From: Niallia nealsonii | GTDB taxonomy: Bacteria > Bacillota > Bacilli > Bacillales > Cytobacillaceae | DNA: 64,000 bases | Assembly: GCF_002835805.1 (NCBI RefSeq) | Contig: NZ_PISE01000004.1 | Coordinates: 1 to 64,000 of the forward strand | Direction: 5' to 3' | Part shown: positions 44,299-51,775 of the stretch, piece by piece | How the letters are laid out: the number at the start of each line of letters is the position of its first letter | Position numbering within the stretch: position 1 is the stretch's first letter | Program-made: the position numbers and the translations under genes | Notes under the pieces: model-generated | Told to the model about the DNA's origin: nothing | The model's input: only the letters and a program-made list of their open reading frames with translations | Databases searched by the model: none

Positions 44299-44613
44299 TT
44301 GGATTTAGTGAAACATCCTTTTTTCTCTATACAAAAAAAAGAGGTAGAGTTCATTTTTGACAATAAAAAATTAACGGGATATGCTCATCAAACAATTGCT
44401 GGGGCGTTGTTGATGAACGGGATATATCATCTGGCAGATAGCAAAGCAGGCAATCCTAGAGGCGTTTATTCTTATGAGCCTCGAAGTGAAACATGTTATG
44501 TATTGGTCAATAAAAAAGAAAGAGTGCTAGCATCAAAGACATTAATTGCTAATGGAATGATGATCGAACGATGTGCGGCAAAACCAAAGATTGGGAGCAA
44601 AGAATATGTGTAA
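44299..44613 (+). CDS. HcnA/SoxX-type ferredoxin-like subunit lacking cluster cysteines
   Basis: Small subunit (104 aa from TTG 44299) of an HcnABC/hydroxyproline-dehydrogenase-type complex. These subunits normally hold one 2Fe-2S cluster through CxxxxCxxC and a later RAC cysteine. Here the aligned segment RGVYSYEPRSETCYVLV-x10-LAS gives S58, S63, C66 and S79, so three ligands are serine. The rest (TLIANGMMIE) keeps the fold pattern. The start is chosen by the SD CGAGGTGA; GTG at 44290 would overlap that SD. The stop overlaps the next gene by 8 nt. The subunit may be purely structural now. Confidence 0.72.
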   Translation: MDLVKHPFFSIQKKEVEFIFDNKKLTGYAHQTIAGALLMNGIYHLADSKAGNPRGVYSYEPRSETCYVLVNKKERVLASKTLIANGMMIERCAAKPKIGSKEYV

Positions 44614-45550
44614 AGAAACGCAAGTATTAGTAATAGGCGGTGGAATTGCGGGAATAGTCACAGCAACGGAGCTAGCAAAACAGCAGATTCAGGTTATATT
44701 AGTAGAAGAGTCCCCATATATAGGAGGAAAGGTAGCTTATCAAACACAGCCCATTTCTTCCTTATCAAATGGAGAGGAATTAAGAGGATTTGAGCTGGTG
44801 GATAAATGGCTGCAAAAATTTAATCAGTATAGTGTAGAAGTGATGTTGGATCATACTGTCATTGGATTATATGAGAATCGTGATGTCAGTGTTGTGCATA
44901 AGGAAAAAATTACGAGAATAAAAGCGGAAAATATCGTTATTGCGACCGGTGCATCAGAAAAGCCAGTTGTATTTAATGGGTGGACTTTGCCAGGCGTCAT
45001 GACGCTAGAAGCAGTACAGCAGTTTATTAATCGAGATTTTGTGCGGCCTGGAAAACGTGCAGTAATTTATGGAGTTAGTTCTTTTACATCTGGATTAGTA
45101 GAGTTATTTGATAAAACAGGCATTAAAGTGGAGGCAATCCTGATTTCTGGGGATGACAGCAGTGAAAATCTTTCATTTGGTTCTATACCTGTTTTCACTG
45201 TACAAGAGGTAACGGCTTTGTCTAAAGAGAATAAAGTGAATTCATTAGCTGTTGCACTTTGCAATGGCCAACTATTTGAAATAGAGGTGGATTTTGTTTG
45301 TACAGATGGAGGAAGAAATCCTGTTCTAGAAACATTGTCCATCTTTGATTGTGATATACAGTATAGTGCGAAGCTAAAATCATTTGTGCCAAGCTATGAC
45401 GAAAAGATGGAAACTTCTATTGAAAATGTATTTGTTGCAGGAGCATCTGCCGGTTTAACATCTTATGATGCTATATTAGCATCTGCAGAAATTGCGGCGA
45501 CATCTATCGCTGAAAAGTCTAAAGCTAACGGTGGGGGAGGTAACGAGTGA
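44606..45550 (+). CDS. FAD-dependent pyridine-nucleotide-disulphide-type oxidoreductase (HcnB-like)
   Basis: Flavoprotein of 314 aa from the ATG at 44606. FAD-binding GGGIAGIVTATELAK near residue 10, a second GASEKPVVFNGWTLPGVMTLEA region, and FVAGASAGLTSYDAIL near the end match the HcnB/LhpA-type subunit. Typical HcnB proteins are about 450-470 aa and carry a C-terminal Bfd-like domain; here that domain is a separate gene directly downstream. The start overlaps the previous stop (ATGTGTAA) and the stop overlaps the next start (GTGA), so all are translationally coupled. Confidence 0.82.
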   Translation: MCKETQVLVIGGGIAGIVTATELAKQQIQVILVEESPYIGGKVAYQTQPISSLSNGEELRGFELVDKWLQKFNQYSVEVMLDHTVIGLYENRDVSVVHKEKITRIKAENIVIATGASEKPVVFNGWTLPGVMTLEAVQQFINRDFVRPGKRAVIYGVSSFTSGLVELFDKTGIKVEAILISGDDSSENLSFGSIPVFTVQEVTALSKENKVNSLAVALCNGQLFEIEVDFVCTDGGRNPVLETLSIFDCDIQYSAKLKSFVPSYDEKMETSIENVFVAGASAGLTSYDAILASAEIAATSIAEKSKANGGGGNE

Positions 45551-45831
45551 AGGATTCGGTTATTGTATGCAGATGTGAAGATGTGACAGCAAAGGATGTG
45601 AAGGCTGCTATTGTAAAAGGCGCCCATACTCCCAATGATATTAAAAGGCTAACAAGATGTGGTTCAGGAGTCTGCCAGGCAAAAATCTGCTCGGATTTAA
45701 TGGTAGAAATCATTCATGAAAAAACGGGGAAACCTTATAGAGATATTGGCATACATCGTCCAAGGATGCCGATTAGACCGGTTGTATTAAGTACGTTGTT
45801 AACTGGGGGAGATGCAGGTGAAAACATATAA
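45547..45831 (+). CDS. Bfd-like 2Fe-2S protein, stand-alone
   Basis: Protein of 94 aa with the BFD-type cluster motif: C8 and C10 (VCRCEDV) and C38 and C43 (TRCGSGVCQAKIC); C48 is an extra cysteine. It corresponds to the C-terminal domain of longer HcnB-type proteins. Given the cysteine loss in the HcnA-like subunit, it may hold the complex's only intact 2Fe-2S cluster. GTG start after GGGGGAGG. Confidence 0.85.
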   Translation: MKDSVIVCRCEDVTAKDVKAAIVKGAHTPNDIKRLTRCGSGVCQAKICSDLMVEIIHEKTGKPYRDIGIHRPRMPIRPVVLSTLLTGGDAGENI

Positions 45832-46894
45832 TACAGTGATTATTGGTGGGGGTGTCATCGGGAACAGCATTGCGTATCATTTATCGAAAAAAGGGGAAAA
45901 GGAAATAGCCGTTATGGAAAGAGATTTTCCTTTAAGTGGAACATCAGGCGCTACGCAGGCTTGGGTATGGGTGCATTCCAAAGAGCCTGTCAGTTATGCT
46001 CTTTTTAATAAACAAAGTTCGGACTTGTATCCAAATCTTCAAAAGGAGATTGGCGATTTTGAATATATGCAGCAAGGGGGAATTGTGCCAATTTTTGAGG
46101 AAGACGCACTTGCTGATGCTGTTTGTCTGGCAGAAGAGCAGCAGCAAGCTGGAATTCCTGTTCAGGTGCTGACCCGAGAGGAAGTGCTGGAGATTGAACC
46201 AGAAATATCATCAGAAGTAGTGGGTGCTACGTATAGTCCGATAGATGGAAGTGTTCACCCTTTTCGCTTAGTAGAAAGGTATATGAATGCAGCAAGAAAA
46301 AATGACGTTCATTATTATTTCTATAACAAGGTAATAAAGGCGAAAAGGCAAAAAGATGGCTATCTTCTTACAACAAATAAAGGGAAGGAGCTATTTGCGA
46401 AACATGTTGTTATTGCATCTGGAACATGGTCGAAAGAAGTGGGAGAGCTGTTTGAGGTTCATATTCCAGTAAAGCCAGTAAGAGGTCAAGTATTGATAAC
46501 AGAGCAAATGCAGCCATTATTTAAGCATGTTATTATGGGGATGCGCCAATTAAAGAATGGAGAAGTATTAAGTGATTTTACAGAACAGGAAGCTGGTTTT
46601 GATAAGCGGTCCACTTTTGATAAAATGGAAGAGACTGCAAAAAGAGCAGTAAAAATTATTCCAGCTTTAAAAGACGCCATGATTATTCGCAGTTTTTCAG
46701 GTTTAAGAGCCATTCCTGAGGATGATTTTCCAATACTTGGAGAAGTTAAAGGGAAAGCAAACTTATATGTCGCCTGTATGCACAGTGGAATGACCTTATC
46801 TCCGTTGATTGGGAATATCATTTCTGATTTGATTCTTTATAAAAAAACAGCTATAGACTATAGCAGATATCATGTAAATCGGTTTTTAGGATAA
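45818..46894 (+). CDS. FAD-dependent amino-acid oxidoreductase (DAO family, HcnC-like)
   Basis: Flavoprotein of 358 aa from the GTG at 45818. The ATG at 45812 would sit directly on the SD GGGGGAG, so the GTG is preferred. FAD-binding motif VIIGGGVIGNSIAYHLSKKG is at 7-26. GTSGATQAWVWVHSKEP follows, and the C-terminal SGLRAIPEDDFPILGE and HSGMTLSPLIG segments are typical of glycine/sarcosine/proline-type oxidoreductases. It is the catalytic subunit of the four-gene complex, probably oxidising an imino or N-methyl amino acid such as D-hydroxyproline. A flavocyanogenic role is unlikely. Confidence 0.87.
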   Translation: MKTYNTVIIGGGVIGNSIAYHLSKKGEKEIAVMERDFPLSGTSGATQAWVWVHSKEPVSYALFNKQSSDLYPNLQKEIGDFEYMQQGGIVPIFEEDALADAVCLAEEQQQAGIPVQVLTREEVLEIEPEISSEVVGATYSPIDGSVHPFRLVERYMNAARKNDVHYYFYNKVIKAKRQKDGYLLTTNKGKELFAKHVVIASGTWSKEVGELFEVHIPVKPVRGQVLITEQMQPLFKHVIMGMRQLKNGEVLSDFTEQEAGFDKRSTFDKMEETAKRAVKIIPALKDAMIIRSFSGLRAIPEDDFPILGEVKGKANLYVACMHSGMTLSPLIGNIISDLILYKKTAIDYSRYHVNRFLG

Positions 46895-46903
46895 AATGGA
46901 GCA

Positions 46904-46942
46904 AGCTGCAAGCAGTGACCGGTCATTGTTTGCGGCTTTTTA
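46904..46942 (+). terminator. Terminator of the HcnABC-like operon
   Basis: AGCTGCAAGCAGTGACC (46904-46920) and GGTCATTGTTTGCGGCT (46921-46937) form a long stem with a few mismatches, followed by TTTT. The 230 bp after it are AT-rich without a gene. Confidence 0.75.
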
Positions 46943-47172
46943 ATTTAGGTTGAGAGATGACGAATTTTTTTAAAAAATAGCTATTAAAAAAAACGGAGCA
47001 AACTATTAAAAAAGCGCAACAAAATAGAAGAAATTGAAACAACTTCATAGGTAGTTATAGGGGAGATGACGTGAATTACCTGAAAATTTCTTTGGATAGG
47101 AATAAATTGGATTTTCTAGGATAATGAAGTTAATTTGTGAGTTAGCATTTTAATAGATTAGGAGTGAGCGAT

Positions 47173-48072
47173 TTGGATTTAAATCCATTACATTCTTTTT
47201 TAGGATATGGCGATTTTCGCAATGCGGATTTTTTGGTGATAAGTAAACATGAAGGAGCGAATAATGAGAAACTTGAACAGGAGCTGGATGCAAGAACCAA
47301 TTATTTTGGATTAGAGAAAGAATATTGGCTGGATAGGGAGAAGCGGTTAAATGGGTATTGGCATCCATCTGCAAAAAAATCGGGGGAAATTAAGAGGGAA
47401 CTTTTTGGAGAAGAAGAAAAATATACGAATAGATTTCCGGACGTCGTAAAATATCCTGCTCGAATGCTGTTTGCTTTGGAAGAGGCTCTCCATATAAACA
47501 GTATGGCAAGTATTGATAAATGGTTTAAAGGAGCAAATGAAATTTCTAAAGATGTCAAAAATAAATTAAACGCTTCTTATGATGATATGTATAGTTATAC
47601 AAAGATTGCCAACTGGAAAACAGCTTTATCACATTATCAGCCACTTTTAAGAGCAGCACAGAGTTGGCCTTATACGGAACTGAAAAAATCTGATTATACA
47701 AATATTTTCGAAAAGACTGTGCAGCTTGAAAACCCTCGTTTTGCTGCATGGAGAAAAAAGCGAGAAGAAATATTGGCTAATTTATTAAAAGAATATCCGA
47801 AAAAAGTAATATTTTGTACAGGCAACTTTCAAAAAGATAATGATTCAGATTCATTAAAAGAGTTCTTTGAAAGAGAGTTTCAAGCTGATTTGAACCCATT
47901 TGGATTTAATGGAAAGTTGAAAGGTCTATATGGAGAATTTTCTTATAATAATCAAAAAACAATCGTTATACATACACAAGGTTTAGGAAGTGGGGGTGGT
48001 TTAGCTTATGATGAAGTTTGTAAGATAACCAAAGTAATCTATCGAAAACTAAAAAGAGAAAAATCTATGTAA
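47173..48072 (+). CDS. Conserved-looking protein of unknown function, 299 aa
   Basis: TTG start at 47173, eight bases after TAGGAG; the GTG at 47164 would overlap the SD. The protein is charged and soluble, with no signal peptide or membrane segment. The N-terminal FLGYGDFRNADFLVISKHEGA, the later KKVIFCTGNF, and the end IVIHTQGLGSGGGLAYDE suggest an alpha/beta fold that vaguely recalls the uracil-DNA-glycosylase superfamily, but no catalytic motif is secure. No operon partner. Confidence 0.6.
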   Translation: MDLNPLHSFLGYGDFRNADFLVISKHEGANNEKLEQELDARTNYFGLEKEYWLDREKRLNGYWHPSAKKSGEIKRELFGEEEKYTNRFPDVVKYPARMLFALEEALHINSMASIDKWFKGANEISKDVKNKLNASYDDMYSYTKIANWKTALSHYQPLLRAAQSWPYTELKKSDYTNIFEKTVQLENPRFAAWRKKREEILANLLKEYPKKVIFCTGNFQKDNDSDSLKEFFEREFQADLNPFGFNGKLKGLYGEFSYNNQKTIVIHTQGLGSGGGLAYDEVCKITKVIYRKLKREKSM

Positions 48073-48137
48073 ATATTCTTGAGGCAGATTAAATTTTTGT
48101 ACCAAGGAATGAAGAACATAAATGGAAGGTAAATAAA

Positions 48138-48233
48138 GTGATATGGAAAATGACTAATAATAAGTTACAGCTAGTTTGTAATAAAAAAATTCTCTTTAGT
48201 TTAACTCCTATTCAAGAGGCTTTTGCAGGATAA
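48138..48233 (+). CDS. Possible 31-aa protein
   Basis: GTG start eight bases after GGAAGG. The product VIWKMTNNKLQLVCNKKILF ends SLTPIQEAFAG. A terminator with a perfect 18-bp stem begins 14 bp after the stop, which shows the interval is transcribed. It could be a micro-protein or the debris of a larger gene. No homologue is recognised. Confidence 0.3.
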   Translation: MIWKMTNNKLQLVCNKKILFSLTPIQEAFAG

Positions 48234-48246
48234 CAAAAGCTACGAA

Positions 48247-48295
48247 AAAAGCAGGAATGACAGAGTAGTTTTTATCTGTCATTCCTGCTTTTGTT
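48247..48295 (+). terminator. Terminator with perfect 18-bp stem
   Basis: AAAAGCAGGAATGACAGA (48247-48264) / TCTGTCATTCCTGCTTTT (48275-48292). A and T runs on both sides allow bidirectional use, also for the minus-strand micro-protein gene at 48410. Confidence 0.9.
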
Positions 48296-48409
48296 GTCAG
48301 ATTTAAAATGTAGATGTTTGATATTTGGATAAAATGATTAAGTACAGAAAGTATTGTCATATAGTTGTTCTAAGGATGGATAGAATGAATACCTAGTACA
48401 AATTGCTAG

Positions 48410-48514
48410 TTAGTGGATTGATTTCTTTTTTCCGCATCTAACACAATAATCACTATAATAGCTGTACTTATGTCTTCGTTTGAATAAACAAAATAGAGAT
48501 TTAATCTTTGACAT
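48410..48514 (-). CDS. 34-aa cysteine-motif micro-protein, paralogue of 14615-14707
   Basis: ATG at 48512-48514 preceded on the minus strand by GGGAGGCG. It has a basic N-terminus, then RRHKYSYYSDYCVRCGKKK, sharing KHKYSYYSD and CVRCGK with the ORF at 14615. Apart from the single CxxC it has no recognisable domain; two such proteins could share a zinc ion as a dimer. It lies alone, with an 18-bp-stem terminator downstream on its strand. Confidence 0.65.
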   Translation of the reverse strand: MSKIKSLFCLFKRRHKYSYYSDYCVRCGKKKSIH

Positions 48515-49036
48515 TTTTGATTCGCCTCCCTATAGAACTACCATACTTTAATGACTAAAATCATTTTTAGTTAATTGTTGCGTTTGTGTCGTTCTGTTGA
48601 AAAAGCCGCTGTAAACTGCTAATTATTTCATATTAAGTATACTATAACTCATTCTATAAAACGTATAAATGATTCGACAAAATTCTTTGTTAAGAACGAT
48701 TAGGTAGATAACCTTCATCATGATAGAGTCGCCGAAGCACTTGGGATATAGAATTTGCCCCTTTACCAAGTAATGTTTTTTTTGATTATTACAAAGAACT
48801 TATTCCCCTGCTATCGGCAATAATTCTGTATAGATTCGCACTTATGGAGAGAGAACATTTATACTTTTGGCTGTTTTATAACATGTTGAACAATTGCTTT
48901 TATATTTAGCCCTAAGGTGATTAAAAAACAAAATATATTCTTGACGGTGTGAATCAAAGAAGTTATAGTAAATTTACATATTTAATACGTATTAATACGT
49001 ATTGTTCGATAGAATGTATAATAAGGAGCGATAGGG
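48515..49036 (+). other. Intergenic region between divergent micro-protein and frlB genes
   Basis: AT-rich. It holds the promoter and SD of the minus-strand micro-protein at its left end and the frlB control region at its right end (see 48984). No ORF with a convincing SD lies between. Confidence 0.5.
48984..49003 (+). promoter_or_regulatory. Tandem palindromic operator upstream of frlB
   Basis: Two adjacent copies of the 10-bp palindrome AATACGTATT at 48984-48993 and 48994-49003, about one helical turn apart, 34 bp before frlB. This suits a dimeric repressor such as a GntR-type FrlR. No frl regulator gene is present in the window. Confidence 0.55.
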
Positions 49037-50005
49037 ATGGAAGTATCAAAAGTAGTTAGTGCTATTAATAAAGCAACGGAAAAAGGTATTTCAGAATTAT
49101 ATCTGGTGGCATGTGGCGGTTCTTTGGTAGATATGTATGCATCTAAATATTTTCTTGAAAGTGAAGCAAAGAAGGTTGTTACAGGGCTATATACAGCTAA
49201 TGAATTTGTGCATGCTACACCAAAACGATTAAATAAAGATTCTGTTGTTATTGTTTGCTCACATGGCGGCAATACACCAGAATCAGTGGAAGCCGCTAAA
49301 GTAGCCAAGGAAGGTGGAGCTCATACAATTGGATTAACCCACAATCAGGATGCTGCATTGCTAAAATATTCAGATCATGCCTTTTTATATGAATGGGGTG
49401 CTGACAGTGATGTGAAGAACAACCCAATGGCTATTATTTTAGGAATTACTGTGGAGATCTTAAACGTGACAGAAGGATATGAATATTATAAAGCGTTTAA
49501 AGATGGTATGGAAAAAATTAATGGAATTATAAAAAAGGGCGAGAAGCTAGTAGAAGGAAGAGCAAAGGTCTTTGCTGATAAATATCAGAATGAAGATTTA
49601 TTTTATGTTTTATCAAGTGGTGCATCTTATGGTCATGCTTATGGTTTTTCTATTTGTTCGTTAATGGAAATGCAATGGCTGAATGCTGCTCCTATCCATT
49701 CTGGAGAATACTTCCATGGTCCATTTGAAGTAACGGATAAAGAAACACCTTTTATCTTAATGATGAATGAGGGACGTACACGAACACTAGACGAACGGGC
49801 ACTGAAATTCCTGAATCAATATGCGGAAAAAGTAGAAGTAGTAGATGCAAAAGAATTAGGTATTAGCAAAATTCAGGATGAAGTGGTTGAGTTCTTTAAT
49901 CCAGTATTATTCTATAGTATTTTATGTGTATATCGTGAAGCGTTAGCAGAAGTGCGCGAACACCCATTAGAAACTCGCAGGTATATGGGAAAGGTTGCAT
50001 ATTAA
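49037..50005 (+). CDS. frlB: Fructosamine-6-phosphate deglycase FrlB
   Basis: SIS-type protein of 322 aa. It splits fructosamine 6-phosphates (Amadori products such as fructoselysine 6-phosphate) into glucose 6-phosphate and the amino acid. The two SIS domains show VACGGSLVDMYASKYFLE (23-40), SHGGNTPESVEAAK (75-88) and SSGASYGHAYGFSICSLMEMQW in the second half, as in B. subtilis FrlB, with nearly the same length. SD AAGGAGCGA. The frlD gene follows after 16 nt; the importer genes frlONM are absent here. Confidence 0.92.
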   Translation: MEVSKVVSAINKATEKGISELYLVACGGSLVDMYASKYFLESEAKKVVTGLYTANEFVHATPKRLNKDSVVIVCSHGGNTPESVEAAKVAKEGGAHTIGLTHNQDAALLKYSDHAFLYEWGADSDVKNNPMAIILGITVEILNVTEGYEYYKAFKDGMEKINGIIKKGEKLVEGRAKVFADKYQNEDLFYVLSSGASYGHAYGFSICSLMEMQWLNAAPIHSGEYFHGPFEVTDKETPFILMMNEGRTRTLDERALKFLNQYAEKVEVVDAKELGISKIQDEVVEFFNPVLFYSILCVYREALAEVREHPLETRRYMGKVAY

Positions 50006-50021
50006 GCAGAGGTGAAGCATG

Positions 50022-50837
50022 ATGAAAGTTTTGGGTATAGGTGATAATGTAGTAGATAAATATGTTCATATAAAAACGATGTATCCTGGTGGGAACGCTT
50101 TGAATTTTAGTGTTTTTGCTCAAAAAAGAGGCGTGGAGTCTGCTTTTATTGGTACATTTGGAAATAATAAAGAAGCAGAATACGTAGAGAGTGTTTTACA
50201 GGAACTGCAAATTGATATTTCAAGATGCAGGCATGCTATTGGTGAAAATGGATGTGCCCGTGTCACATTGGAGAATGGTGAAAGAGTTTTTCTTGGCAGT
50301 AATGATGGTGGAGTTACACGGGAGAATCCATTGAAGTTAACAGAAGAAGATAAGGTGTACATTCGAGAGTTTTCCATTATTCATACGGGATTATATAGTC
50401 ATACAGCTCAGTTGCTGCCAGAAATTAAAGAGTTAGGCAGACCATTGTCTTTTGACTTTTCTGATGACTTTGCACAATCGGACATTGATCAATATATTTC
50501 TTATATAGACTTTGCTTTCTTTTCCTGCAGCCATATGTCAGATGAGGAAACACATACGTTTATCCAATCTAATTTTAAGAAAAAAGGACAAATACTAATA
50601 GCAACACGTGGAAGTGAAAGAACTATAGCATATGACGGTACTCAATTTTATTACCAAAGTCCTGAATATGTGGAGGCCAAGGACACAATGGGGGCAGGCG
50701 ACTCATTTATCACGGCATTTTTGCTGCAGTATTTAAAAGATAAAAATATTATGTTATCCATGAAAGAAGCTGCTTTCTTTGCAGCAAATAGTTGTCTTGT
50801 TGAAGGCTCATTTGGATTCGGAATAGTATACGAGTGA
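50022..50837 (+). CDS. frlD: Fructosamine kinase FrlD (PfkB family)
   Basis: PfkB-type kinase of 271 aa that phosphorylates intracellular fructosamines for FrlB. MKVLGIGDNVVDKY at the N-terminus and the PYPGGNALN-like TMYPGGNALNFSVFA segment are typical. The ATP site with the catalytic Asp is DTMGAGDSFITAFL near 222-235. Of the two adjacent ATGs, the second (50022) is better spaced from AGAGGTG and matches the family start; the first is at 50019. Confidence 0.92.
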   Translation: MKVLGIGDNVVDKYVHIKTMYPGGNALNFSVFAQKRGVESAFIGTFGNNKEAEYVESVLQELQIDISRCRHAIGENGCARVTLENGERVFLGSNDGGVTRENPLKLTEEDKVYIREFSIIHTGLYSHTAQLLPEIKELGRPLSFDFSDDFAQSDIDQYISYIDFAFFSCSHMSDEETHTFIQSNFKKKGQILIATRGSERTIAYDGTQFYYQSPEYVEAKDTMGAGDSFITAFLLQYLKDKNIMLSMKEAAFFAANSCLVEGSFGFGIVYE

Positions 50838-50947
50838 TGCTCTGGGAAAAGAAAAACGTTTGTTGTTCTTTTTAAGGGTATAACGATATAAAGATTAATA
50901 GCTTATAAACCCAAAAAGAGGCTAGGACATAAGTATTCCAGTTGAAG

Positions 50948-50995
50948 AAAAAACCGAACAATTATACGTAAATTACGTATAATTGTTCGGTTTTT
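50948..50995 (+). terminator. Terminator of frlBD
   Basis: A stem of about 20 bp: CCGAACAATTATACGTAA (50954-50971) / TTACGTATAATTGTTCGG (50973-50990), flanked by A and T runs. Strong in both directions. Confidence 0.9.
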
Positions 50996-51040
50996 AAGTT
51001 TTTAAAAGGACGAGTTCAGCAAAGTTTGTTGTTATTACCC

Positions 51041-51154
51041 GCAGCCTGAATACACTTCGCTTTCCGTGGGGCTCGCGCTGAGCCGCTTCGGCTTCGCCTG
51101 CAGGGTCTAAGCTGTCTCGCTAATTCCACAGGAGTCTACGTGTATTCAGGCTGC
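51041..51154 (-). repeat. GC-rich palindromic repeat, copy B (inverted)
   Basis: Bounded by perfect 15-bp arms GCAGCCTGAATACAC (51041-51055) and GTGTATTCAGGCTGC (51140-51154). On the minus strand the core reads GTAGACTCCTGTGG to CCACGGAAAGCGAA, matching copy A at its conserved blocks but with entirely different arms. Confidence 0.8.
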
Positions 51155-51232
51155 TCAGTTTTTCCAAATAATTAATTTTTTAAATTTTTTTTTAGATAAC
51201 AACCTTTAAAAACGAAGTGAAATGGAGCGGAG

Positions 51233-51336
51233 GACACTCCACTCCTGCGGGAAGTAGAGGAAAGGCTGAGACCCCGCAGGTGTGCCGAGGAGGCTCAGCT
51301 TCCTCCTCAGCTTCCTCCCCGCGGAAAGGGAGTGTC
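51233..51336 (+). repeat. GC-rich palindromic repeat, copy C
   Basis: Arms GACACTCC (51233-51240) / GGAGTGTC (51329-51336) enclose ACTCCTGCGGGAAG, GAGACCCCGCAGG, GCCGAGGAGGCTCAGC and CCCCGCGGAAAGG. A short internal duplication of CTCAGCTTCCTCC is present near 51293-51318. Confidence 0.8.
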
Positions 51337-51775
51337 TGTAGCGCAATGGAACGAATTAGTTTTTACACTTGACTATATTTAAAAACACAAGTAACCAAGA
51401 TTGCGAAACCAGCCTTTATTTTAAAGCTAAATTAGAGATTATTCGTCTTTACAGATTATCTAATTAGTTGTGTCCCAACCTCTTTTTTTATTATGGTACT
51501 GCTTTAATTTTTTTTGATAGTATAAATACATGAACTGTCCGGTATGCCATATACCTGCTCTTTATGAAAAGGTAATCTTATTTTTGGATTTGCACTTGCT
51601 TAAATATGGATTTTATCACGTTTTGTTCCTCACATAAGAGAGTAGAAGAGAAAATGAGAAATCAAGATGGCAGAAATTTGTTGAGAAAAAGCCTGATGAA
51701 TGGGGATACACGTAGATTTCTTTTGTACTATAGTAGAAAATAGTTTCATAATAAGGAAAGATAAGGGGGATAGAT

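Larger units (their letters stand above)
50913..51487 (+). other. Gene-free composite of nested inverted repeats
   Basis: Outer arms AAAAAGAGGCTAGGACATAA (50913-50932) and TTGTGTCCCAACCTCTTTTT (51468-51487) are complementary apart from a few mismatches. They enclose the frlD terminator, an inverted and a direct copy of the GC-rich repeat, and AT-rich filler. The whole interval 50838-51775 has no gene; its right part carries a faint trace of the ACGGGC-type repeat (near 51640) and the promoter/SD of the next gene. Confidence 0.65.

Noticed and set aside
51041-51336. CRISPR-like arrangement of repeated GC-rich units
   Set aside because: Only two units in opposite orientation, no regular spacers and no cas genes; they belong to the dispersed palindromic repeat.
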